Part shown: positions 29,025 to 39,007 of the stretch, piece by piece | How positions within the stretch are numbered: the stretch's first letter is position 1 | Layout of the letters: the number at the start of each line of letters is the position of its first letter | From: Acidobacteriaceae bacterium | Lineage (GTDB): Bacteria; Acidobacteriota; Terriglobia; Terriglobales; Acidobacteriaceae | Assembly: GCA_027364815.1 (NCBI GenBank) | Contig: DAHXOQ010000003.1 | Coordinates: forward strand, 1 to 43,446 | Length of the DNA stretch: 43,446 bases | Direction: 5' to 3' | Translations under genes and position numbers: made by a program | Notes under the pieces: model-generated | What the model was told of the DNA's origin: nothing | The model's database searches: none | The model's input: only the letters and a program-made list of their open reading frames with translations

Positions 29025-29067
29025 CCTTTCACCCCTATGCTTTATGAGCGCACGTTGGGGTGAAAGG
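29025..29067. repeat. 11-bp inverted repeat downstream of TonB receptor
   Basis: CCTTTCACCCC (29025-29035) / GGGGTGAAAGG (29057-29067), 21-nt loop. Confidence 0.6.
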
Positions 29068-29086
29068 ATGGGTACTCCGAATCAAT

Positions 29087-31930
29087 TTAGCGATCGCCGT
29101 CTAAATCCCAACGGAAACCGAAAGTATAAGTCGGCTGATAATATTCGCGTTGAATGAAGTATTGTTGGCTGCCGTTGTAAAAACCGAAGACCTCGTTGTT
29201 GAGGTTCAGTCCCTGGAAAAGAAATTTCAAGCCATTGCGCACCCGGAAGCTAGCCTCTGCATCTGTCTGAAAGTGTGCAAACAGATAGAGGTCGCCGGCA
29301 GGCCCGCTGATGCCTCCCGCTCCCGCTCCGTTGGCATCGGTATACGCATACTGATAGATGTTTGGTCCGTTATAGGAAATGCCCCCGCGCATGGAGAGCC
29401 GTCCGTGATCATAGGATGGACTGATGTTCCACGTGCTCGGAGCCTGGCGCAAAAGAGCAGGCTTGTCGGTACGGTTGCCTGGGTTCACATTGGTGGCCTG
29501 CGAGGTGGCCCAACTGTAGTTGGCGTCGATCCCGATGCCGCCCAGCAAGCCGGGCAAGTAACTGAGGTGCTGCTGGAAGCTGAATTCAAGCCCGGCGATG
29601 TATGCGCTTCCCGCATTCGTGGCTTGACTCACGTAGCAGGTAGTCAGATTTGCAGCTGTACAGACCGGATCAGGCCCTGGCCCCTTCAGTTGATTGACGA
29701 TTGGGTCAGAGAGGTTCTTGTAAAAAAATCCGCCGCGAATCAGCCCGATCGGATGCAGTGACCTTTCGTACAGCACATCAAAATCATTGGCGTGCTCGGG
29801 AATGAGTGCCGGGTTGCCAACGGTAACGGTGGGTGGGAAGGTGGATTGGTCGATGGATCGGGAGGCCGTCAGGAACTGGGGATCAGGTCGAGAAATGCCG
29901 CGCCCGTAGGCAAGCCGAAGATCCGAGTCCTGGTCCAGCTTCATCTGGATCGATGCGCTGGGCAGCGGGTCCACATACGAATTGTTGCCCTTCACCGACT
30001 CGGGAAACGGTGGACCTTTAACTGTCAGATCGACGCTGTACGTGTTGTCCAAGGTGCTCTCGAAACGGATGCCCGCGTACAGGCTGAATCGACCGAGGTC
30101 GAGAGTATTCATCAGGTAACCAGAGGTTATACGTTCGACGAGATCGAAGTTGTTGGTATTTCCCCCCGCGTTGGAACTCAGGGTGAAGGCACCCGGATTC
30201 GCTGCAAGATATGCTTTCGAGGCCTCCCAACTAATGCCAGGACCGTACTTGTATGCCCCATTGTAGTAGTTGCTGTTTTTGAAGTTGTCGACGAACAGAT
30301 TCATGAATGTAGATCCGGCGCTTCCATCGGCTATGTTGGTGAACCAGTCGTTTTCGTAGGAGTCGTCGAATTTGTGTGCATTGCTCATCCACGCGCCGAA
30401 CCGCAGGAGTCCGACGTGCGTGCCAAGTTTATAACTGCGACCCGACGACACTGATCCTTGCAGATTCAGTTGCGCGGTAATTCCATGGTTGGTGTCGGCG
30501 ATCTCCGTCATTACGAAGTTCGACGGGTTGTAAAGCTCCGTAAAGCAATCCGAATTGAACTGAGGCAGATTCGGATCGGTAGCGCCAACATACTGGCAAT
30601 TGCTGGAACTTGCCAGAGTTGGATTGTAGTTGAAACTGACAATGTTCTCACCGCCATTGATTGGGTTGCCGTTGCTCGCGCGCGCTACTGATGCTTCCCA
30701 GTTCAAACTCCACTTGCCGATCGAATGGTCACCGCCAAGAACTAGATCGGCGATCAGAAATTCTCCAAGGCGTCTTTCTGTATTGAATGTGTGCCCACCC
30801 GGCCCATTCACGGAGTTGAGTGTGGCCAGTGCGTAATCGTAGCGATGTCCATAATCAAGGAAATTCGAGAACAGGCTGCGAACCCAGAGCCTTGAATTGG
30901 GATTGACCTTGTATTCCAAGTCAAGGGCGAATCCAAAGCGCCGCCGATCATACTGATACTCGCGAATGTCCATATCGGTAAAGTTTGCAGGGCCGGCCTG
31001 GATTGCTGGCAATGGCTCAATGTCGTCAATGCCGCGCCAGTTATAATCGATCGCCCCGCTGAACATGACTCCGAGACGCTTGGCTGCGCCGAATCGCTTG
31101 CCTGCGGTCAAACTACCCTGCGTCACAGGAACCGTATTGATAATCGGAGTTAAACCTCCCAACCCGGTAATGGAGAGCGTTGGATGATCTCCGGCCATCT
31201 TCGTCTCGAGGTTCACCGAGCCGCCGATTGCGTCTCCAGGTTGATCTGCCTGCAGGGTCTTGTAAATCTGCACCGATTGCACAATATCCGCGGGAATGGT
31301 GTCCAGCTTGACCTGGCGCACACCACCCTCGGGCGATGGAACTATGATGCCATCGATTGTGAGATTGGCCAGGCGTGGCTCTGTTCCTCTGATCTGAACG
31401 TATTTGCCCTCACCCTCGTCACGTTCCAGAGTTACGCCCGGCAACCGGCCTACGGCATCCGCGATGTTAGCGTTGGGAAGGCTGGTGATGAGTTCGGCCG
31501 GCAGTACATCCAGAATATTTGGCGTGGTTAGCTCCAGGTTGATGGTTTCAGCTTCGCCGTGTGCCTGACCGGCAGTTACCAGTACTTGCTGCGACTCAGA
31601 AGCCACATGCATAACTACATCCATGCTTGTCACTTGTGAGTCTGTAACTGTCACACTCTTCTGATATGTGGAAAACCCGACATAGGATACTGTCAAGGTG
31701 TAGGTTCCAGGTGCAATTCCCCTTACGGTGTATTGTCCCTGACTTCCAGATACTGTGGATGCACCGAGGGGATTCAGTGAAATCCGGGCGCCCGGTAAGG
31801 CCCCCTGACTCGTATCGGTTACTGTACCGCTTAATGTGGCTGATTGAGCATTCGCTGTTGGATTCGTTAATACAAAGCAAATACACAAAAAGACAGCCAG
31901 AGTGGCTGACAGATATTCCCTGTTCATCAC
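29087..31930 (-). CDS. TonB-dependent receptor with carboxypeptidase-regulatory-like N-terminus
   Basis: Signal peptide ending ANAQ; ATLSGTVTDTSQGALPGARISL; plug domain TSLPNANIADAVGRLPGVTLERDEGEGKYVQIRGTEPRLANLTIDG. Confidence 0.9.
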   Translation of the reverse strand: MMNREYLSATLAVFLCICFVLTNPTANAQSATLSGTVTDTSQGALPGARISLNPLGASTVSGSQGQYTVRGIAPGTYTLTVSYVGFSTYQKSVTVTDSQVTSMDVVMHVASESQQVLVTAGQAHGEAETINLELTTPNILDVLPAELITSLPNANIADAVGRLPGVTLERDEGEGKYVQIRGTEPRLANLTIDGIIVPSPEGGVRQVKLDTIPADIVQSVQIYKTLQADQPGDAIGGSVNLETKMAGDHPTLSITGLGGLTPIINTVPVTQGSLTAGKRFGAAKRLGVMFSGAIDYNWRGIDDIEPLPAIQAGPANFTDMDIREYQYDRRRFGFALDLEYKVNPNSRLWVRSLFSNFLDYGHRYDYALATLNSVNGPGGHTFNTERRLGEFLIADLVLGGDHSIGKWSLNWEASVARASNGNPINGGENIVSFNYNPTLASSSNCQYVGATDPNLPQFNSDCFTELYNPSNFVMTEIADTNHGITAQLNLQGSVSSGRSYKLGTHVGLLRFGAWMSNAHKFDDSYENDWFTNIADGSAGSTFMNLFVDNFKNSNYYNGAYKYGPGISWEASKAYLAANPGAFTLSSNAGGNTNNFDLVERITSGYLMNTLDLGRFSLYAGIRFESTLDNTYSVDLTVKGPPFPESVKGNNSYVDPLPSASIQMKLDQDSDLRLAYGRGISRPDPQFLTASRSIDQSTFPPTVTVGNPALIPEHANDFDVLYERSLHPIGLIRGGFFYKNLSDPIVNQLKGPGPDPVCTAANLTTCYVSQATNAGSAYIAGLEFSFQQHLSYLPGLLGGIGIDANYSWATSQATNVNPGNRTDKPALLRQAPSTWNISPSYDHGRLSMRGGISYNGPNIYQYAYTDANGAGAGGISGPAGDLYLFAHFQTDAEASFRVRNGLKFLFQGLNLNNEVFGFYNGSQQYFIQREYYQPTYTFGFRWDLDGDR

Positions 31931-32137
31931 GACCTCACATGACTTTGATTTTTATGCTTTGATATAGCGGCTATTGTGTTCACCGCTCGCCGACCTGATT
32001 AACTAACTCTATTAACCTTAATCGCGAGTTTTGTGAACCAGTAATGAAAAGGTCGTGAATTGGAACTTAAGGACACTTTAACGTGCGAAGAATCTGTATT
32101 ACAAGAAAGTCATCTCTACATTCTTCTTACCGTCGTA

Positions 32138-32175
32138 CATCTATGTTATATGCATCTATGTTATATACATTTATG
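32138..32175. repeat. 15-bp AT-rich tandem repeat (about 2.5 copies)
   Basis: CATCTATGTTATATG-CATCTATGTTATATA-CATTTATGG. Confidence 0.7.
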
Positions 32176-32210
32176 GCGGTTCGGTGGACTGATGTACTTC
32201 CGAACAAGCA

Positions 32211-32226
32211 GCCTGATATATCAGGC
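32211..32226. promoter_or_regulatory. 16-bp perfect palindrome, possible operator
   Basis: GCCTGATATATCAGGC in the ~650-bp noncoding region upstream of the 29087..31930 receptor. Confidence 0.45.
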
Positions 32227-32583
32227 CAGCAAAAATTCAGTACAGGTGACGCGATAAGTTGGGTGTGTTAGTTAATCAAGCTTAGTTACTATCTCGGAGC
32301 GGTTGATGAGCGGTTATTAGTTAAGTCTTCAATTTTGGTTTCTGATGCTTGAGGAAGTCGGTTCATCTCTTGAGATAGGGGTCTAACTTCCGGGTTGCGC
32401 ATGTGCTTTTGCATAAGCCAAATGATGCGCACACGGCTCAACAGCAATCGTTTGTCGCTCGCGCAAAACTCGCTTTGTGAACTGGTCGTGCTCAAGTGGC
32501 TCTACAGGGACCCAAGTTGCTTGTAATACGAACACGCATAACCACAGCCGTTCAGGTCAGCAGGTTATGCCTTTGGATATAGC

Positions 32584-34728
32584 TCAATTCATCAGTTTCA
32601 TCATCAAATACGTGTAAGTCTCCGCATCTGTCTGCGCTTCCTGTTTCTTATCCGCGCCGGCTCCGTGTCCGCCTTCGGTGATCTCGTCGTAGTAGAAGGG
32701 CAGATGAAACTCCTCCATCTTCGCCGCAAACTTGCGCGCATGAACCGGCCCCACGCGGTCATCCTTGGTCGTCGTAAAAATCAGCGGCACAGGATAATGC
32801 ACATCGGGCTTGAGCTGGTTGTATGGCGAGATAGATGCGAGAAACGCGCGCTCCTCTGGAATCTTGGTAGAGCCGAACTCACCCACCCACGATGCCCCGG
32901 CCGAAAGATGCTCATAGCCGAGCATATCCAGTAGCGGCACCTGGATCACCACCGCATTCCACATCTCCGGATGCTGCGTAAACTCCACGCCCATCAGCAA
33001 CCCTCCGTTCGATCCGCCAATAATTCCAAGACGGCGCGGCGAGGTAATCTTGCGCGCGACCAGGTCAGCGCCCACCGCATAGAAATCGTCATAGATGCGC
33101 TGGCGGTGCGTCTTCAATCCAGCATCATGCCAGGCGGGCCCAAACTCACCACCACCGCGAATGTTTGCCAGTACATAGATTCCACCATGCTCCAGCCACA
33201 GTTTGCCACGAACGGCATTGTAGTAAGGCGTCATTGAAACTTGAAATCCGCCATACGCATTCAGCAATGTAGGATTGTTTCCGTCATAGACGATGCCCTT
33301 GCGATGCACGACAAAATACGGAATTTTAGTCCCGTCTTTCGAGGTTGCCTCCAGTTGTTCAACGACCATATTCGACGCATCAAAAAGCGGCCTCTGAGTC
33401 TTGATTTGGCGTAGCGACCCATCTCCCGCATCGCCGAGCCATATCGATGCGGGCGTCAGAAATCCATCCAGGTTGATTGTGAAGCGATCATTCATCTGAT
33501 CGGTAGTGCCTATGTTAATCGTCTGATTATCAGGCACTGGCAGCTTGGTGCGCGTCCACTGACCATCCTTGCCAAAGCTGTAGAGATACGCCCGTCCCTG
33601 CACATGCTCAAGCGTCGTGATCAACAAATGATTGAGCGTCGTCGAGACGCCTTGCTGAAACTCGTCGGCAGTAGGCGCAAAGATGATTGTCGGTTTCAGA
33701 TGTTCAGGATCTTTTTTCACGGCTTCAAGAGAAAGCGAAAGCACCGACCCCTGCGCATAACTTTTCGTCTGCCCTTCCGGCGTCCAATCTTCATTGATGG
33801 CGACGATCAACTGATTGTCGAGCACACCTGTGATCCCTGCCTTCAGCGGCAATGCAATCTTCTTCACTCTATCCTTCAAGAGCAGGTAAGTTTCATTCTC
33901 AAAAAATGTCAGCGCGCGTTGAATCACGATTGCCGTGTGACCTTTGCCATCATTCAATGCTGCCGGCGTAACTGACATGTCCTTTGTCTCGCCGCGATAA
34001 ACTTCCCTCGCCATTTTCAACGGCTCGCCACGCTTCCAGATACGCACTTCAATCGGATAACTGGATTCGCTCATCGTCCCCGGACCCCAGTCGCGCGCCA
34101 CGGCCAGTGTGTCCTTATCAATCCAGTCCACATTCTGCTTGCCCTTGGGCAAATCAAATCCACCTTCAATAAACTTGCCGCTCTTGATGTCGATCTCTCG
34201 CAGCGTCACCGCGTCTTCACCGCCCACGGAGAGCGCCACCAGGCAGCGTTCATTTTCCGGCTGCAGACAGATGAGTCCCTTGCCCACCCAGCTTTGTTTG
34301 TCGGATTTGGAGAGCGCATCTACGTCGAGCACCGTCTCCCACTTCGGCGAGTAACTCAAATATTCCTTGAGCGAAGTGCGGCGATAAATTCCGCGCAAAT
34401 GCCCGGCATCCTGCCAGTTGTTGTATACCTCGCCGTTGCGAAACTCCGGCTCCGCCAACCGCTCCGGCGACTCAAGAATCTTCAACGCATCAGCCTGGAG
34501 CGTCGCAAATCGGGCATCTTTCTCCAGCACCGCAGCCGTACGCGCATTCTCCGCCTTCACCCAGGCCAGTTGCTTTTCACCATAGATATCTTCAAGCCAT
34601 GTGTACTTATCCTCTGGCGTAGTTGCGGGCTGTTGCGCAATTGCAACCAACGCACCACAGCCAGAACTCATCATCACAATCAGCGCCGTTGCAATTCGCA
34701 AGCTTGTTTTGGTCAATGAGAAATTCAT
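32584..34728 (-). CDS. Prolyl oligopeptidase family S9 peptidase, exported
   Basis: Signal-like N-terminus MNFSLTKTSLRIATALIVMMSSGCG; KYTWLEDIYGEKQLAWVKAEN; GGSNGGLL serine motif; EGGHGAG His; SD AGGAG before start 34728. Confidence 0.88.
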   Translation of the reverse strand: MNFSLTKTSLRIATALIVMMSSGCGALVAIAQQPATTPEDKYTWLEDIYGEKQLAWVKAENARTAAVLEKDARFATLQADALKILESPERLAEPEFRNGEVYNNWQDAGHLRGIYRRTSLKEYLSYSPKWETVLDVDALSKSDKQSWVGKGLICLQPENERCLVALSVGGEDAVTLREIDIKSGKFIEGGFDLPKGKQNVDWIDKDTLAVARDWGPGTMSESSYPIEVRIWKRGEPLKMAREVYRGETKDMSVTPAALNDGKGHTAIVIQRALTFFENETYLLLKDRVKKIALPLKAGITGVLDNQLIVAINEDWTPEGQTKSYAQGSVLSLSLEAVKKDPEHLKPTIIFAPTADEFQQGVSTTLNHLLITTLEHVQGRAYLYSFGKDGQWTRTKLPVPDNQTINIGTTDQMNDRFTINLDGFLTPASIWLGDAGDGSLRQIKTQRPLFDASNMVVEQLEATSKDGTKIPYFVVHRKGIVYDGNNPTLLNAYGGFQVSMTPYYNAVRGKLWLEHGGIYVLANIRGGGEFGPAWHDAGLKTHRQRIYDDFYAVGADLVARKITSPRRLGIIGGSNGGLLMGVEFTQHPEMWNAVVIQVPLLDMLGYEHLSAGASWVGEFGSTKIPEERAFLASISPYNQLKPDVHYPVPLIFTTTKDDRVGPVHARKFAAKMEEFHLPFYYDEITEGGHGAGADKKQEAQTDAETYTYLMMKLMN

Positions 34729-34852
34729 TTCACACTCCTGGAGAATCCGTCGATTTTTCCTGCTTCTATTGACAACCACTTATACCACAAGGGTGAATCG
34801 CGCTTAAATGTACGATTGAAACAAGTGAGAATATAAAGCTGTGAGGTTTCAA

Positions 34853-35752
34853 ATGGCCGAATTCAATTATTACGTCGTTGATGTCTTCAGCGACCGCGCA
34901 TTGGCAGGCAATCCACTAGCCGTGGTCTTTCATTCCGGTGAACTCACCAGCAACCAAATGCAGCAAATCGCGCGCGAATTCAACCTCTCAGAAACAACCT
35001 TCGTCGAGCGCCGCGCTGAATCGATTGAAGCCGCAGAAGGCGTCCGCGTGCGCATCTTCACCACGCAGGAAGAGCTGAACTTCGCCGGTCATCCAACCCT
35101 CGGCACGGCAACCGTTCTGAAACTCCACGCGCCAGAGACCCTCCGCGCCGGCGTCATTACGCTTGCTGAAAACGTGGGTCCTATTCCCGTTCGTTTCGAC
35201 GACAGCTCAACTCTCTTCGGCGATATGACTCAACGCGATCCCGACTTTGGTGCCGAGTTTTCGACTCACTCTGAAAAGACAGAAATCGCGCGACTCACCG
35301 GAATCAATCTCGAAGATTTTCACCCCGGCCTCGCACCGCGAGTCGTCTCCACCGGCACTGCCTTTGCGATTGTTCCCTTGCGTTCTGCTGATGCCCTCTC
35401 ACGCGTCTATGTGCGTCATTCTGAGGCCTCACAGTGGCTCCAGAAGACCGGCACGGGCTGGTTTTATCTGCTCGGCCCAACAGGCGCCCAAGCACCCGAG
35501 TGGCGCGCGCGCATGCAGTTTTACGGTGGTGAAGATCCCGCTACAGGCTCTGCCGCAGGTTGTGCGATTAGCCATCTAGTCAATGGTGGACTCGTCGAAT
35601 CAGGCAAGCGAACTCATCTGCGCCAGGGTGTTGAAATCGGCCGTCCGAGCGAGATTTTTCTCTCCGCTGTTCATGTCAACGGCAAAGTCACAAATGTTAG
35701 CGTTGCCGGTAGCACCACTCCTGTTGCAAATGGCTGGCTTTTCCTGCCGTGA
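34853..35752 (+). CDS. PhzF family isomerase/epimerase-like protein
   Basis: DVFSDRALAGNPLAVV, LNFAGHPTLGTA, GGEDPATGSAAGC. Confidence 0.9.
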   Translation: MAEFNYYVVDVFSDRALAGNPLAVVFHSGELTSNQMQQIAREFNLSETTFVERRAESIEAAEGVRVRIFTTQEELNFAGHPTLGTATVLKLHAPETLRAGVITLAENVGPIPVRFDDSSTLFGDMTQRDPDFGAEFSTHSEKTEIARLTGINLEDFHPGLAPRVVSTGTAFAIVPLRSADALSRVYVRHSEASQWLQKTGTGWFYLLGPTGAQAPEWRARMQFYGGEDPATGSAAGCAISHLVNGGLVESGKRTHLRQGVEIGRPSEIFLSAVHVNGKVTNVSVAGSTTPVANGWLFLP

Positions 35753-36115
35753 TGCACAAGCTTTCAACAGTCTTTCATCAAAGTAACCTTATATTCATCT
35801 TGGATATGAGAGTTTTCAACCGTTTGTTCATAAATTTATGCGTCCATCTTCGCCTCGCTTTCTCTCTGGCGTTCTTTACAAAAGGGACGTACTCTTGGCA
35901 AGCAATCAAAGACAAAGCTAAACGCAACACAGTGGCCGATGGGCCGGATGGAGGTTTAGTGATCTTGATGATCGTTGTCTTGAAGCGCCATTAGAGCGCC
36001 CTGCTGGGTCTGGATGATTCAACCATCGAGTTCCAAATTTCATTGAGTTTTTGTTTTGCCAATCTTGCTGTTGTGCCTGTATTCGATCTTCCAAAAATCA
36101 AAAACGGAGGCATGC

Positions 36116-36132
36116 GCCGGAGCATCTCCGGC
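36116..36132. repeat. GC-rich hairpin in long intergenic region
   Basis: GCCGGAG-CAT-CTCCGGC. Confidence 0.4.
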
Positions 36133-36343
36133 CCGGGCAATCCTGTTTTTTGCACCTGATGGCTTTAGCCCCAGAGGCAATCAACAGCGGGCCTGAGAGC
36201 ATAGGTTAGAGCTTCATTTGCTTTCAAAAAATGCTGCCGATTGGCGGTCACAGGAAAGCTGTGCCAAATTTCGGTGATGAATCAGAACGCTGTTGCACCC
36301 TGATCGTGCTTCCCCAGATCAAAGAAGAGGAACGTAACTCTCT

Positions 36344-36769
36344 ATGCGCCCAAAGAAGATTATTCTCTGTGTCGACGACAATGAACAGGAACTATCAGTT
36401 CGCAAATTCATGCTTTCAACCAACGGCTACCGCGTTCTCTCCGCAACCAATGGCGAGGAGGCCATTGAGCGCTTCAACGAAGCACAGGTCGACCTGGTGC
36501 TGACAGATTTTGCCATGCCCCGCATGAATGGCATCGAGCTGATCGCCAAATTGAAGCAGATTGCCACTCATGTTCCCATGATTCTGCTCTCTGAAACGCA
36601 ACAAGTGGGCAACGATCCGCACCGCGCTGATGCTGTAATCGCAAAGAAAAGTTGTACTCCGCTCGAGCTGCTCGAGCGCATCAAAATCATGAGCGCAAGG
36701 AAGCGCGGACCCCGCAAGGGCACCCAGCGTGTACCCATGACTGCAAACGAACTTGCAGCTGCCTCTTGA
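36344..36769 (+). CDS. CheY-like response regulator (receiver domain)
   Basis: ILCVDDNEQE, LVLTDFAMPRMNG, ILLSE, VIAKKS. Confidence 0.85.
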   Translation: MRPKKIILCVDDNEQELSVRKFMLSTNGYRVLSATNGEEAIERFNEAQVDLVLTDFAMPRMNGIELIAKLKQIATHVPMILLSETQQVGNDPHRADAVIAKKSCTPLELLERIKIMSARKRGPRKGTQRVPMTANELAAAS

Positions 36770-36854
36770 CTTCACTGCATCCAACTGTTGATACTGTGCC
36801 GCATGATGTACAGTCAGGATTTTTTCTCCCCATCTGGCTGTGGAGCGGTATTTT

Positions 36855-37901
36855 ATGGACTTTTTCCTTCTGAGAATTCTTTTTGTTCTCTTTCTTGCTG
36901 GTGTCTGCTTCTTCCTTCGCCCCTTCGGATTGGAGAATTGGATATGTGCTCTCACCGGCGGTGGCGCAGCGCTTTGCGTCATCTTCTTTGAGCTGCGGGT
37001 TCGCGCGCTGAGTCTACGACGCCTCATCGGCGCAGTCGCCGGCAGTATCTTCGGTATTTTTGGCGCCGCGCTCTTCTGCTTTGTACTCCATGACGCGCTG
37101 CCCCCTGGCACAACATCCGCCGCCATACAGATCTTCGTCCTGTTGCTGATGACTTACGTCGGTCTTATTGTGGGCGCCAACAAGGGCGACTTGTTGAACA
37201 TGACCATGCTCAACCACATCTTCTCCTCTGATCGTGGCGCACGCAAAAGCTTCAAGGTTCTCGATACCAGCGTCATCATTGATGGCCGCATTGCCGATAT
37301 CGCCGATACCGGCTTCATCGACGGCATCTTCGTCGTTCCTGAGTTTGTGTTGCGTGAGTTGCAGACTGTCGCCGATTCTACGGATGGCTCCAAGCGTCAG
37401 CGTGGCCGCCGCGGTCTCGACATGCTCCAGCGCATGCAGGCTAATCCCGCCCTCCAGATCCAGATTGTTTCAGAAGATTTTCCCGCAATACGCGAAGTCG
37501 ACCTCAAGCTCCTCGAGCTGGCCAAAAAGTGGGAAGCCAAGGTCGTCACCAACGACTTCAATCTCAATAAGGTTGCCCACCTCCATCATGTTGAAGTCCT
37601 CAACATCAACGACCTCGCCAACACCCTCAAGCCGGTCGTACTTCCCGGCGAGCGCATGAATATTCTCATCCTCAAAGAAGGCAAGGAGCACACTCAGGGC
37701 GTCGGCTATCTCGATGACGGCACCATGGTCGTCGTCGATCACGCGCGCAAGATGATTGGCCGCTCCGTTGATATCTCCGTCACCAGCGTCCTTCAAACCG
37801 CCAGCGGCAAAATGATCTTCGGCAAAATGGACGACAATGGCTCGCGTGGCGAACTCCCATCCTTCTCAACTGGTGAGATGGAGTCTACGCCCCAGAACTA
37901 A
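36855..37901 (+). CDS. PIN/TRAM domain membrane protein (YacL-like)
   Basis: N-terminal TM helices; VLDTSVIIDGRIADIADTGF, VVTNDFNLNKVA (PIN); LKEGKEHTQGVGYLDDGTMVVVDHARKMIG (TRAM). Confidence 0.88.
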   Translation: MDFFLLRILFVLFLAGVCFFLRPFGLENWICALTGGGAALCVIFFELRVRALSLRRLIGAVAGSIFGIFGAALFCFVLHDALPPGTTSAAIQIFVLLLMTYVGLIVGANKGDLLNMTMLNHIFSSDRGARKSFKVLDTSVIIDGRIADIADTGFIDGIFVVPEFVLRELQTVADSTDGSKRQRGRRGLDMLQRMQANPALQIQIVSEDFPAIREVDLKLLELAKKWEAKVVTNDFNLNKVAHLHHVEVLNINDLANTLKPVVLPGERMNILILKEGKEHTQGVGYLDDGTMVVVDHARKMIGRSVDISVTSVLQTASGKMIFGKMDDNGSRGELPSFSTGEMESTPQN

Positions 37902-38013
37902 CTTTCTAGCCTGACTGCCGATTCAACAAATTGCAACATCCTGCGCTGATGCTCCAACCCTGAACGCGATAAAATAATTTTGTAAGCAATACAGACAGGA
38001 TCGATCCATTCAA

Positions 38014-38937
38014 ATGACAACTGTTAAATCATCGCTTGTTGAATCTCTTACCAAGGCCGCCAAAGTTGCTGGCCTCGTCGTGCTCTCAAACCGCGTCAGC
38101 ACTAATCCCCAAGGCTACACCACCATCATCTTTGAGCTCGCCCTTCCAACTGACTCAAATCGCAAGTTGCTCCTCCAGTTGAGCGAGCACTTCGATTTCG
38201 ACAAGCCGGAGCTGCTCCCGGAGTTGACCGGGCACTTGGCCTCGCAGGCCAAACGTCTGCGCAACCCGCGTCCAGAGTGCTCTGTCACCCTCGGCGGTTT
38301 GCCCGTAGCCTTCGATGAATTTGAGTGGCCCTTCCACACTTCGACCTCCGGCGCCGATACGCACATCGTCCACGGCAAAATACACCTCGCCGATGGCGGC
38401 GCGCACAATCTCCACGCAAAAATCTCAGCCTCCGTCACGTTGACCTTCGCCGATTTTGTTCCCGCCATGGAGCAGCCCTACGCCGAGAGCTTCATCTACA
38501 ACGCGATTCGCAAAACCGTCGACTACGGCCAGCTTGAATTTGTGAAGAGCGGCAACCGTCAGCCCGTTCCTGTAACCACGCGCTACTGGAGCCGCTGGCA
38601 GAATAAGTTTGTCTTCACTGAAACCACCGACGAGGAACGCCTTGCCTACCTCCTGAGCAAGGTCTACTGGCTCTCCGGCGTCCTCGGCGAAAGCAAACCC
38701 GTCTGGATCGCCGACCCGCGTGACGCGCAGTACCTGAACACGAGTATTGAAGATCTCCTCCGCATGGCCGGCAACGAAGCCGCCGAAGGTTTGATTGCCC
38801 TCGATGGCGAGTATGCCTCCGCCACCCCAAAATTAATGGCAAAGAAGGCTGAGTACGAGGCCCGTCTCGAAGCCGCGCTCAACTTCACCAAGCCCCAGTT
38901 CAACGAATCCATGCGTGCCGGCAACGCGAATATGTAA
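38014..38937 (+). CDS. Uncharacterised protein, 307 aa, no family recognised
   Basis: Continuous ORF between the PIN/TRAM gene and a terminator; no recognisable motif. Confidence 0.7.
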   Translation: MTTVKSSLVESLTKAAKVAGLVVLSNRVSTNPQGYTTIIFELALPTDSNRKLLLQLSEHFDFDKPELLPELTGHLASQAKRLRNPRPECSVTLGGLPVAFDEFEWPFHTSTSGADTHIVHGKIHLADGGAHNLHAKISASVTLTFADFVPAMEQPYAESFIYNAIRKTVDYGQLEFVKSGNRQPVPVTTRYWSRWQNKFVFTETTDEERLAYLLSKVYWLSGVLGESKPVWIADPRDAQYLNTSIEDLLRMAGNEAAEGLIALDGEYASATPKLMAKKAEYEARLEAALNFTKPQFNESMRAGNANM

Positions 38938-38953
38938 TGTGATAAAAGCAAAC

Positions 38954-38991
38954 AAAAAAGCCGAGTGGATTTAATTCCACCCGGCTTTTTT
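38954..38991. terminator. Bidirectional Rho-independent terminator
   Basis: AAAAAAGCCGAGTGGATTTAATTCCACCCGGCTTTTTT between convergent genes. Confidence 0.9.
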
Positions 38992-39007
38992 GTCTTTTAA
39001 AAAAATT

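Noticed and set aside
29792-30454. 220-aa plus-strand ORF antisense to the TonB receptor
   Set aside because: No motif support; overlaps a clear CDS on the opposite strand.
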